46,736 nt of DNA, taken from positions 1-46,736 of the forward strand of contig JARKNX010000189.1 of the NCBI GenBank assembly GCA_029976025.1, in the 5' to 3' direction. A model generated the notes under the pieces. That model worked only from the letters and a program-made list of their open reading frames with translations. It made no database searches and was not told the DNA's origin. Both the position numbers and the translations under genes were made by a program. Source of the DNA: Aggregatilineales bacterium. Lineage in GTDB: Bacteria; Chloroflexota; Anaerolineae; Aggregatilineales; Ch27. Positions 23,236-31,178 of this stretch are shown here, in pieces; position 1 is the first letter of the stretch; each line of letters begins with the position of its first letter.

Positions 23236-26223
23236 GTGAGCTCAGTTCCGCAGATTGTGCGCCGCCGGCGTGCGCGCCGCCAGCAGGCCGGCTCCAGGCC
23301 AGTGCTTTATGGCGCGCTGGCTTTTGTGGCTGTCACGATCGGGGTGGCGATGGTGGCGCTGGGGGCCGTCCTGGGGGGAGGCTGGCTCGCCTATATGAGC
23401 GTGGCGGGCCGCGTCCCGGCCGTCCCGGGTCAGCTATCTTCTGCCCCCGCCGATATCCGGCCGACAGTGCTGCTGGACAGGAGCGGCCAGCGCGCGTTGT
23501 ACCAGGTCAGGGGGGCTGACCCCGGAGATATGATCTGGCGTTCGCTGAGTGAGCTGCCGCCATATGTGTGGCAGGCGGCGCTGGCGGCGGAAGACCCCGG
23601 CTTCTTCGAGCGCCCCGCTTTCTCGCTCCCGGCGCTGCTGCAGACCCTGAGCGACGTCTTTCTCTTCGGTGAGCTGGATGTGGCCGACCCGATTTTGCTG
23701 GCTCTGGCCCGGCAGGTGATCGTCCCGCTCTACGAAATGCCGCTGGACCACGCCGATCGCGTCCATACGGACGCGATCCTGATTATGGAGATGCGGCGGC
23801 GCTTCTCGCGGGAGCAACTGCTGGAGTGGTTCCTGAACACCGCTTTCTACGGCGACGGCGTGTATGGAATTGAAGCGGCCAGCCGGTATTACCTGGACAA
23901 GCCGGCGACCGATCTCACCCTGGCTGAGGCGGCCCTCCTCGCCGGTATCCCCGGCGCTCCGTCCCTGACTCCCTACGATCGGCCTGACGCGGCGCAGCAA
24001 CGCCAGGAAGCAGTGCTGGATGCGATGGTCGCAGAACATATGGTGGACGCCGCCCGGGCTGATGCCGCCCGCGGACCTGTCCAGGTGGCGCGGGCGCTCG
24101 CCCCGACGGACGTTATCGCGCCGCACTATGCTCTGCTGGCGCGCCGCCAGGCGGAGGCAGCGCTCAACGCCGCCGGATACGATGGGGCGCGGCTGGTGTC
24201 CGGGGGAGGGCTAAGGATCACGACGGCCCTTGACCTCGATTTGCAGTATCAGGCTGAATGTGTCCTGCGCACCCATCTGATCCGGCTGAGCGGGGTAGAC
24301 CCCACTTTCGAGTACGCGACAGCGGCTGGCGAGCCGTGCCGCGCGGCGGCTTACCTGCCCGGCCTGGCTCCCGAAGATGTGGGCGTGCTCCATAACGTCA
24401 GCAATGGCGCGCTGGTGGTGACTCGCCCGGATACGGGCGAAATCCTGGCCTATGTGGGCAGTGCGGACTACTGGGACGATTCAATCGGCGGCCCGGTGGA
24501 TTCGGCGCAGCGCGGGTATGAACCCGGCGGCATGATCCGCCCCTTCGTATACCTCACCGCGCTCTCACAGGGGTTCACCCCGGCGACAATGACGCTCGAT
24601 ATCCCGCTGAGCCTGGAACAGTCTCCCGACGCCAGTATCGAAATCGTGAATGCCGACGGCGTCTATCACGGCCCGATCAGCCTGCGCGATGCCCTGGTTT
24701 ACGATGCTGCTCCTCCGGCGGCCCAGGTCATGAACTGGGTCGGCACGGGCGAGACGCTCCGCACGATGCACAGCATGGGCATCACTTCTCTGGTGAGTGC
24801 CACAGCGGGGTACGGGCCGTCTCTGGTGGCCGAAGGCGGAGAAGTTTCGCTGCTCGACCTGGTCTACAGCCTGGGTGTGCTCGCCAACGGCGGTCATCTG
24901 GACGGCGTCCCGGTGGACCCGTCCTTGCGGCAGCCCGGGCTGCGCTCGATTGATCCGGTGGCTGTGCTGCGCATCGAAGATGCGGCGGGCAGCCTGTTGT
25001 GGGAGTACCGGCCGGTGCGCCAGGATAAACTGGACCCGGCGCTGGCTTACCTGATGAACGATATGATGGGCGACCGCGAGCTGCGAGCGCAGACGCTGGG
25101 GATGAACAACGTGCTGGAGATTGGCCGCCCGGCCAGTGTCTATGCCAGCGGCTCGGCAGATGGGCGCGATCTGTGGGCGGTCGGCTATACGCCGCAGCGC
25201 GTGGTCGGCGTCTGGCTGGGCAATGTTGACCGGCAGCCTGCCGTCCATCTGGACGCCCTCCGGGGGCCGGCGCCAGTATGGAAGGCGGTCCTGCGCTATC
25301 TTCAAGATCGCGATAGTCTGCCAGTCTCTGACTGGGCGCGACCGGCTACGGTGGTTGAGCTGCCTGTCTGCGCGGTGAGCGGGCTGTTGCCCACCCAGTA
25401 CTGCCCGGTTGTGGTGGAACTCTTCGCCCAGGGGACACAGCCGACCCGGCAGGATGAGTTCTACCAGATGGTGGAGATTAACCGCAATAACGGCAGGCGG
25501 GCCACGGCCAGCACCCCGCGCGATCTGGTTGAGCAACGAGTCTATTTCGCCTATCCCCGCGAAGCGCAGGAATGGGCTGCCGCGCAGGGGCTTCAGGGGC
25601 CGCCCACCGATTATGACACCATCGGCGCGCCGCCGACCCTGGGGCCGGTGGCCGTGCTGGAACCGGAGCCGCTGGCCTATATCAGGGGGCTGGTGGATGT
25701 GCGCGGCAATGCCTCTCTGCCCGGCTTTCAGTATTACCAGTTGGCCTACGGCGCGGGCCTGAACCCGCTGGACTGGACGCAGATTGGCGAGCGTGTCTAT
25801 GTCCCGGCGCGAGGGGCTTTGCTGGGGCAGTGGGATACGGCCGGCCTGGATGGGCTGTACAGCCTGCGCCTGACGGCGGTCACCGAGGATCAGCAGGTGC
25901 AGCAGAGCGTTATCCAGGTGACGGTGGACAATACCCCGCCGCAAATCAGCATCAGCGCCCCGCAGGCGGGGGATGAAGTGCGGGTCGCCGGCCTCAATCC
26001 GGTGATGAATGTAGCCGCGATCTACAGCGATAACGTCGGCGTGAGGCAGGTTGTCTATTATCTGGACAGCGCCCCCGTCGCCACCGCTGTCGAACCGCCG
26101 TTTTCGGCCTCTGTGGTGCTGGAGGCACTGGGGCCGCACAGCATCTGGGCTGAGGCAATTGACGCCGCCGGGAACAGCGCCTTGAGTGAGCGCATATCTT
26201 TCACCGTAGTGCGAGGTAACTGA
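23236..26223 (+). CDS. Class A PBP-like pseudoenzyme (both catalytic domains degenerate)
   Basis: The protein is 995 aa from the GTG at 23236, which has GGAGGAG five bases upstream; a GTG at 23203 lacks a site. It has an Arg-rich cytoplasmic end and one membrane segment, and aligns along its length with the PBP at 6319. In the GT51 domain the first Glu is kept (EDPGFF, Glu119), but GASTITQQ is replaced by ADPILLAL and RKVEE by RVHTD, while EWFLNTAFYGD remains. In the transpeptidase domain SxxK has become GMIR (432-435), SYN has become DAA and KTG has become YASGS. At the C-terminus come a Cys-pair segment and two Ig-like domains (NTPPQISISAPQAGDEV). The frame is open over 3 kb, so the protein is maintained. 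It probably serves as a scaffold or regulator of wall synthesis; this is inference. Confidence 0.9.
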   Translation: MSSVPQIVRRRRARRQQAGSRPVLYGALAFVAVTIGVAMVALGAVLGGGWLAYMSVAGRVPAVPGQLSSAPADIRPTVLLDRSGQRALYQVRGADPGDMIWRSLSELPPYVWQAALAAEDPGFFERPAFSLPALLQTLSDVFLFGELDVADPILLALARQVIVPLYEMPLDHADRVHTDAILIMEMRRRFSREQLLEWFLNTAFYGDGVYGIEAASRYYLDKPATDLTLAEAALLAGIPGAPSLTPYDRPDAAQQRQEAVLDAMVAEHMVDAARADAARGPVQVARALAPTDVIAPHYALLARRQAEAALNAAGYDGARLVSGGGLRITTALDLDLQYQAECVLRTHLIRLSGVDPTFEYATAAGEPCRAAAYLPGLAPEDVGVLHNVSNGALVVTRPDTGEILAYVGSADYWDDSIGGPVDSAQRGYEPGGMIRPFVYLTALSQGFTPATMTLDIPLSLEQSPDASIEIVNADGVYHGPISLRDALVYDAAPPAAQVMNWVGTGETLRTMHSMGITSLVSATAGYGPSLVAEGGEVSLLDLVYSLGVLANGGHLDGVPVDPSLRQPGLRSIDPVAVLRIEDAAGSLLWEYRPVRQDKLDPALAYLMNDMMGDRELRAQTLGMNNVLEIGRPASVYASGSADGRDLWAVGYTPQRVVGVWLGNVDRQPAVHLDALRGPAPVWKAVLRYLQDRDSLPVSDWARPATVVELPVCAVSGLLPTQYCPVVVELFAQGTQPTRQDEFYQMVEINRNNGRRATASTPRDLVEQRVYFAYPREAQEWAAAQGLQGPPTDYDTIGAPPTLGPVAVLEPEPLAYIRGLVDVRGNASLPGFQYYQLAYGAGLNPLDWTQIGERVYVPARGALLGQWDTAGLDGLYSLRLTAVTEDQQVQQSVIQVTVDNTPPQISISAPQAGDEVRVAGLNPVMNVAAIYSDNVGVRQVVYYLDSAPVATAVEPPFSASVVLEALGPHSIWAEAIDAAGNSALSERISFTVVRGN

Positions 26224-26257
26224 ACGCGGACTTATTATTGCTGCGGAGTGGGCGATC

Positions 26258-27313
26258 ATGACCGTATCCGGGCTGCAGAATTTACAACAGGAGCAGGGCG
26301 CAATCTTCGCGGCGGGGAGCGCCGTACCGGAGCATTTCGGCGCCCCAGCAGCGGAATATCAGGCGGCGCATGAAGCAGTTGTGCTGGCCGATCGGAGTGA
26401 CGCGGGACGCCTGCTGCTGACTGACCGCGATCGGCTGGCAATTCTCCATCGTATCTCCACCAATGCCGTCGAAAATCTGCCCCCCGGAGCGGGGGAGGCG
26501 ACGATCCTCCTCACACCGCTGGCCCGGATTATCGACCGGATTATCGTCCACCAGATTGATGAGCAGGAAACGCTGGCCCGGACCAGCGCTGGCCGGGGCG
26601 ATCTCATCGCCAGGTATCTCCGCCGGAATATCTTTTTCCGCGACAGGATGCAGGTGCGCGACGTTACCGCTGATCTGGCGCAGTTCGTCCTGTACGGACC
26701 GGCGGCTGGCGCGGTGGCCGGGATATTCGTCCCCGGCGTCTCCGATCTGCCCCTGCACGGTATTGTGGCCGGAACTTTTGAGGGGGACAGGGTGCTGGGC
26801 GTCGTCCTCGACCGCCCGGGGGTGCCCGGAATCGGGTTGATTATCGCCCGCGAGAAAGCAGCTGCTTTGTGGCGGGCTGTTTTTGAAGCCGGACAGGAGC
26901 ACGGCCTTCGCCCGGCTGGCCTGGCTGTATGCGATATCCTGCGGGTTGAAGCCGGGCTGCCCGGCCCGGCGGAGCTGAATGAGGAGTACATCCCTCTGGA
27001 AGCCGGCCTGTGGTCCGATGTCAGCTTCAATAAGGGCTGCTACACCGGGCAGGAGATCATCGCCCGGATGGAAAGCCGGGGCAAACTGGCCCGGATGCTG
27101 GTCGGGCTGTCGCTGCCGGGGGCGGTTGCCGCCGGGGAAGCGCTGACGCTGGACGGGCGCGAGCGAGGTACGCTGACCAGCGCTGCGATGCTGCCTGGCG
27201 GGACATGGATCGGGCTGGGCTTCGTCCGGACGGATATGGCTGAGATCGGCCGGCAGCTCTTCCTGGCTGATGGCCGGGCGGTGGCTGTCCGCCTGATTTC
27301 CGGGCATGCCTGA
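26258..27313 (+). CDS. Folate-binding YgfZ/GcvT-like protein
   Basis: The protein is 351 aa with the aminomethyltransferase (GcvT) fold. The signature KGCYTGQE at 259-266 defines the YgfZ family, which works in iron-sulfur cluster upkeep with tetrahydrofolate. The N-terminus (VVLADRSDAGRLLLTDRDRL) and the C-terminal barrel (LDGRERGTLTSAA, GLGFVR) also fit. The full glycine-cleavage system is not nearby, which supports YgfZ over true GcvT. The ATG at 26258 lies 34 bp after the PBP-like gene, with a GGAG upstream, so both may share a transcript. A terminator follows at 27350. Confidence 0.87.
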   Translation: MTVSGLQNLQQEQGAIFAAGSAVPEHFGAPAAEYQAAHEAVVLADRSDAGRLLLTDRDRLAILHRISTNAVENLPPGAGEATILLTPLARIIDRIIVHQIDEQETLARTSAGRGDLIARYLRRNIFFRDRMQVRDVTADLAQFVLYGPAAGAVAGIFVPGVSDLPLHGIVAGTFEGDRVLGVVLDRPGVPGIGLIIAREKAAALWRAVFEAGQEHGLRPAGLAVCDILRVEAGLPGPAELNEEYIPLEAGLWSDVSFNKGCYTGQEIIARMESRGKLARMLVGLSLPGAVAAGEALTLDGRERGTLTSAAMLPGGTWIGLGFVRTDMAEIGRQLFLADGRAVAVRLISGHA

Positions 27314-27349
27314 TCGGATTTCGCTCCTGCGGCGAGGATGGGTGTGACA

Positions 27350-27390
27350 CGCCTCCTCCCGGCACAGGAGGCGCCTCGTTGTATTTGTCT
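27350..27390 (+). terminator. Terminator after the YgfZ-like gene
   Basis: CGCCTCCT (27350-27357) and AGGAGGCG (27366-27373) form an 8-bp perfect stem with an 8-nt loop. A T-rich tail, CCTCGTTGTATTTG, follows. Confidence 0.75.
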
Positions 27391-27436
27391 GTGGGGTGGC
27401 CTGAATCGGGCCGCCCTGTTTTGTTGCATTGATAAA

Positions 27437-28216
27437 TTACGGCAGCCAGCCAAAGGGAATATCGTGATCAGGGGGGGGCGCGACCTGAATCAAGGTGGGT
27501 GGAGTATCCGGGGCCGGCCCGCCCCCGGCGCCGCGATACCTGGCCATCTCCTGGCTGAGCCGGCGCAGATGGCGGCCGTAGAGGATGCCGGCTGGCATTT
27601 CCGACATCAGCGCCAGCCGGGCGATTCCGCGCCCGATCACGTCCACCGGCAGCGGCGCCCAGCGCGTCGCCGGCCTCCCCAGCAGAGGGATGGATGCTAT
27701 CCCGACAAACAGGAGAAGCAGCGGGTTGTGGAGCTGCCCGTGCGGATAAGCCAGCGGAGCGCGAATGATCGCGTGCGGTATGCCGCTGCGCCCCAGATAG
27801 TCTTCAGCTTCGCGCTTGCTCCTCACATAGTTGCCGGGTAGCCAGGGCGCCCCGGCGGCGCTGAGGAACAGCAGGCGAGGCACGCCATCGCCGATTGCCA
27901 TCCGGGTGACATTTTGCAGCGAGTCTACGTTGAGGTAGTGGTAAGTCTGGCCGCGCGCCGGATTCTGCCGGATCGAGCCAACCAGATGTATCACCGCCCG
28001 GTGGCCGCGGCTGCGCTTGATCAGGCTGCCCCGGTTCCACACATCCCCCTGAACCCAGGTTAATCGCTCGGTCGCGGTGAAGCGCGGCTGTATGCCGGGC
28101 GGAACCAGGGCGGTGACCTGCGCGCCGGCCTCCAGGAGCGCCTGAATAACTGCCGCGCCGATGATTCCATTGGCGCCAGCGACGAAGATTTTAGGGTTGG
28201 TGGGGCGAGCGGACAT
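27437..28216 (-). CDS. NAD(P)-binding NmrA/epimerase-like protein
   Basis: The protein is 259 aa from the ATG at 28216. The Rossmann motif is FVAGANGIIGAAVI, followed by AVIHLVGSIRQNPARG. LLFLSAAGAPWLPGNYVRSKREAE fits the atypical SDR class found in NmrA and complex-I-assembly-like proteins. IIRAPLAYPHG and DVIGRGIARLAL match the C-terminal part. There is no clear Tyr-x3-Lys catalytic pair, so it may bind NAD(P) as a sensor or chaperone. The start is set by a promoter whose TACAAT box ends 7 nt before this ATG, which predicts a leaderless mRNA; an ATG at 28225 lies inside the promoter. Confidence 0.82.
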   Translation of the reverse strand: MSARPTNPKIFVAGANGIIGAAVIQALLEAGAQVTALVPPGIQPRFTATERLTWVQGDVWNRGSLIKRSRGHRAVIHLVGSIRQNPARGQTYHYLNVDSLQNVTRMAIGDGVPRLLFLSAAGAPWLPGNYVRSKREAEDYLGRSGIPHAIIRAPLAYPHGQLHNPLLLLFVGIASIPLLGRPATRWAPLPVDVIGRGIARLALMSEMPAGILYGRHLRRLSQEMARYRGAGGGPAPDTPPTLIQVAPPPDHDIPFGWLP

Positions 28217-28223
28217 GCCCAGC

Positions 28224-28251
28224 ATTGTATCATGAACACCCGCATAGTGAA
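28224..28251 (-). promoter_or_regulatory. Promoter of the NmrA-like gene, probably leaderless
   Basis: On the minus strand TTCACT (28246-28251), a 16-bp spacer and TACAAT (28224-28229) lie 7 nt before the ATG at 28216. The geometry equals that of the 14685 gene. Confidence 0.6.
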
Positions 28252-28303
28252 GCCTCAGTGCCGGGGATCAGGCTGTCTGACATGGCGCAGCCTCATCCGC
28301 GGC

Positions 28304-29926
28304 TCAGTAGCCAACGGCAGCGCCATCTTTGCGCGGATCGCTGCCGCCCCACAGCACGCCGGTGTCGGGATCGCGCAGGATGATCTGCCCGCCGCCAAAC
28401 AGCGCCCGCTTGTTCCCCCCGACCGGGATGATATGGTGGCCCAGGTCAGCCAGGTAAGCCATGATATCGAAGTCAATGCCCTGCTCGAGCGCGATCTGCG
28501 TGCCGGTCTCTCCATTCATGACGCAGAAGCGCGGGCTGTCCAGCGCCGTCTGCGGGTCCATCCCGGCATCGATCAGGGCGTTAATGACCTGAAGGTGGCC
28601 CTGAGGCTGCATGAATCCGCCCATCACCCCGAACGACGCATACAAATTGCGGCCCCGGGTGATCATGCCGGGGATAATAGTGTGGTAGGGGCGCTTGCCC
28701 GGCTCCAGACGGTTCGGATGCTCCGGGTCCAGCGAGAACAATGTCCCCCGATTCTGAAGGACAATTCCCGACTGCCGGACTACCAGCCCGCTGCCGAAGC
28801 CCATATACAGGCTGTTGATGAAGGAGCAGGCGTTGCCCTCGGGGTCCACGGCAGTGAGGTAGACCGTATCGCTGCCCGGCAGGGGGCTTCCATAGGAGGG
28901 CGGCTGCATGGCCTGGTCTGGCCGGATCAGGCTCCGGCGGGCGGCAGCATAGCGGTCGCTGAGCAGGTGATCCAGCGGGATAGAGGCGAAGGCAGGATCG
29001 GCCACGTACCGGGCGGCGTCGGCAAAAGCCAGCCGCATGGCTTCGATCAGGTAGTGCAGGCGCGCTGCCGACTGCTGGCGGCTCAGGATGGTCGGGTCGG
29101 CGTCTTTGATGATGTTCAGGGCGAGCAAGGCAGCCAGCCCCTGGCCGTTGGGCGGGCACTCATAAACGCGCACACCGTGGTATTCCACGCTGATCGGCTC
29201 TTCCCACGTGCTGACATGGGCATGGAGGTCTTCTTCCGTCAGCCGCCCGCCGGCAGCCTGCACGCGGGCAGCGATCGCTTCGGCAACAGGGCCTTCATAG
29301 AACGCCGCCGGCCCTCCTTCAGCAATCGCCCGCAAGGTGCGCGCCAACGCCGGCAGTCGGATGATCTGGCCGGCTTCGGGGGCTTTGCCTTCCGGCAGGT
29401 ATTCGTGGGGCGCATCTACCGATCGGAAGGTCAGGACGAGCTGCCCCCAGGCCCGGGCGATGATCGGGCTGACCGGGTATCCCTGCTCGGCGTAGTGTAT
29501 GGCCGGCTTGAGCACATCGGCCAGGGTCATCCGGCCGTGCCGCTCCAGCAGGTCGGCCCAGCCGCGCACCGTGCCGGGGACGGTAACCCCATGGGGACTC
29601 TCGTCGGGGATACGGGTCAGACCTTCGCTCTGCAGGTCCTCCAGATTCAGGGCCGCCGGGCTGCGCCCGCTGCCGTTGAGGGCTGTCACCGCACCAGTGC
29701 GGGCGTCATAGAACAGGGCAAAGCAGTCGCCGCCGATCCCGGTGGACATCGGCTCCACAACATTCAGGACGGCGGCCATAGCGACCGCCGCATCAGCGGC
29801 GCTGCCGCCCTGGCGCATGATCTCCAGGCCCGCGTTAGCCGCCAGAGGCTGGCTGGTCGCCGCCATGGCCCCGGTCGCCAGGACCGGCGATCGGCGTGAA
29901 CAGTAATTCGTCTGGTGTATGGGCAT
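28304..29926 (-). CDS. Gamma-glutamyltransferase-family Ntn hydrolase, no signal peptide
   Basis: The protein is 540 aa. Family signatures are GGSAADAAVAMAAVLNVVEP, STGIGGDCFALFYD and VPGTVRGWADL. The self-cleavage site is SDTVYLTAVDPEGN, giving Thr354 as the new N-terminal nucleophile of the small subunit; the next residue, usually Thr, is Val. NRGTLFSLDPEHPN and GVMGGFMQPQGHLQ complete the small subunit. No signal peptide is visible, so it should act in the cytoplasm, like YwrD-type enzymes. It may hydrolyse or transfer gamma-glutamyl groups, or act as an acylase on a related amide. The ATG at 29926 has GGAGAG upstream. Confidence 0.9.
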   Translation of the reverse strand: MPIHQTNYCSRRSPVLATGAMAATSQPLAANAGLEIMRQGGSAADAAVAMAAVLNVVEPMSTGIGGDCFALFYDARTGAVTALNGSGRSPAALNLEDLQSEGLTRIPDESPHGVTVPGTVRGWADLLERHGRMTLADVLKPAIHYAEQGYPVSPIIARAWGQLVLTFRSVDAPHEYLPEGKAPEAGQIIRLPALARTLRAIAEGGPAAFYEGPVAEAIAARVQAAGGRLTEEDLHAHVSTWEEPISVEYHGVRVYECPPNGQGLAALLALNIIKDADPTILSRQQSAARLHYLIEAMRLAFADAARYVADPAFASIPLDHLLSDRYAAARRSLIRPDQAMQPPSYGSPLPGSDTVYLTAVDPEGNACSFINSLYMGFGSGLVVRQSGIVLQNRGTLFSLDPEHPNRLEPGKRPYHTIIPGMITRGRNLYASFGVMGGFMQPQGHLQVINALIDAGMDPQTALDSPRFCVMNGETGTQIALEQGIDFDIMAYLADLGHHIIPVGGNKRALFGGGQIILRDPDTGVLWGGSDPRKDGAAVGY

Positions 29927-30090
29927 TCCGACTCTCCAATTCTGAGGCGCTTTACTCTATTTTAACCCAATCAGCCGCGCTGTTCACCGATTTCGCCCGA
30001 TTGGCCGGTTATGGAGCGGCCGGGACGGAAGTCGGCAGCCGCGGGCAGGCCGGAGTATACTCAGGGCGGAAAACAGAGAGGAGCCAGAAC

Positions 30091-30663
30091 ATGATGGATG
30101 TGCGCTACTGCCCGGGCTGCGGCACGCCGACGGTCAAACGGGAGGACGGCGGGCGGCCCCGGGACACCTGTCCTGCCTGCGGATGGGTTCACTACTCGGA
30201 GATGGCGATCGGAGTCGGAGCCTTGATCATTCGGGATGAGCAGGTGCTCCTGGTGGAACGGTCTATCCCTCCGGTCGGGCGATGGACGCTGCCCAGCGGC
30301 TGGATCGAGCAAGATGAGAATCTGGCTATGGCCGTAGTCCGGGAGGTTAAGGAAGAGACTGATCTGGACTGTACGCCGGTTGGCATTGTCTGCATCCGCA
30401 ATATGCCGCGCCCCGGGCGCAATGAGACGTACGTCTGCTTTCTGTGCGAAGTGTCTCCTGAGGCGCAGCCGCGTGCGGACGGCGTCGAGTCGGCGCAGGC
30501 CCGGTTTGTATCACCGGCGGATTTTAACGCTCTGGATGTCTCCGTTTTTACCCGGTTTCTGGTGGAGGAATATCTCCGCGACCGACCCGGCCCCCTGCCG
30601 GCGAGCAGGAGCTTCAACCGGTTTGATCTGTACCCGGATGCGGCGATTTTCGCTGCCTTCTAG
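30091..30663 (+). CDS. Nudix hydrolase with N-terminal zinc ribbon
   Basis: The protein is 190 aa from the ATG at 30091, preceded by GAGGAG. A zinc ribbon (CPGCG and CPACGW) covers residues 7-33. The Nudix box follows as GWIEQDENLAMAVVREVKEE, which fits G-x5-E-x7-RE-x2-EE. The zinc-ribbon plus Nudix order resembles NudC (NADH pyrophosphatase)-like and ADP-ribose-pyrophosphatase-like proteins; the substrate is probably a nucleoside diphosphate derivative. A TATACT box lies at 30056-30061. It is divergent from the gamma-glutamyltransferase gene. Confidence 0.9.
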   Translation: MMDVRYCPGCGTPTVKREDGGRPRDTCPACGWVHYSEMAIGVGALIIRDEQVLLVERSIPPVGRWTLPSGWIEQDENLAMAVVREVKEETDLDCTPVGIVCIRNMPRPGRNETYVCFLCEVSPEAQPRADGVESAQARFVSPADFNALDVSVFTRFLVEEYLRDRPGPLPASRSFNRFDLYPDAAIFAAF

Positions 30664-30686
30664 CCGCCGGGTCACGGTGATGTTCT

Positions 30687-30708
30687 CCGCCGGTATTCGC
30701 CCCGGCGG
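30687..30708. other. Hairpin between Nudix gene and the 30762 gene
   Basis: CCGCCGG and CCGGCGG form a 7-bp stem with an 8-nt loop, 24 bp after the Nudix stop. A TACAAT box follows at 30721-30726. It may end the Nudix transcript, although there is no T-tract. Confidence 0.4.
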
Positions 30709-30761
30709 TGGAAGCCGCGCTACAATAGCCGCATCTGTTCGCCTGATTCGGGCTGGAGTCC

Positions 30762-31163
30762 ATGCAGCCACCGCCTGTCGCCCCTGATTATCACTTTATG
30801 CTGTTCGCCCCTGGCCTGGAAGCGTGGATATTCCGCGCTGCCCGCCGTTACTGGACGCGCTACCGCCCGATTGTCTACAGTATGCGTGCCCCGGACGATG
30901 TCGCCCTGGTGACTTACACGCTTGGCAGGCGGCGACAGATCGCGGTGACGCTGGTCATGCGCCGCGATACAGCCGCTGAAGTCCGGGCTGCCGCGGCTGA
31001 CCGGTTGCCCGGTGTTTTCCTCGATCCGCTGGTGTACGATACGCCGACCGATCTGCAGATCACGCTCAATTCGCGGGCCGAATTTGAACAGCGATTTGGC
31101 GTCCCCGAAGCGCCCTCCGCGCCGGGCGCCACCCGTGTCCCCGGCCCGGTGCAAATTCCGTGA
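30762..31163 (+). CDS. Stand-alone copy of an uncharacterised PDYHF domain
   Basis: The protein is 133 aa from the ATG at 30762, behind a GGAG, with a TACAAT box at 30721. I do not recognise the family, but residues about 7-115 match the C-terminal 105 residues of the next gene. Shared features are PDYHFMLFAPGL against PDYHFILLAPGL, then AARRYWTRYRPI against AAEAYWLRFRPV, a hydrophobic strand (IAVTLVM against LAVTVVA), and DPLVYDTPTDLQ against DPVVVEDSASL. It has no signal peptide or membrane segment. The stop lies 15 bp before the next start, so the two genes are probably cotranscribed. Confidence 0.75.
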   Translation: MQPPPVAPDYHFMLFAPGLEAWIFRAARRYWTRYRPIVYSMRAPDDVALVTYTLGRRRQIAVTLVMRRDTAAEVRAAAADRLPGVFLDPLVYDTPTDLQITLNSRAEFEQRFGVPEAPSAPGATRVPGPVQIP

Positions 31164-31178
31164 TGAGTGGGTCACACT

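Noticed and set aside
24565..26259. 564-codon minus-strand frame
   Set aside because: Antisense to the PBP-like gene; Arg/His/Gln-rich with no family features.
28232..29899. 555-codon plus-strand frame
   Set aside because: Antisense to the gamma-glutamyltransferase-like gene, whose motifs are clear.
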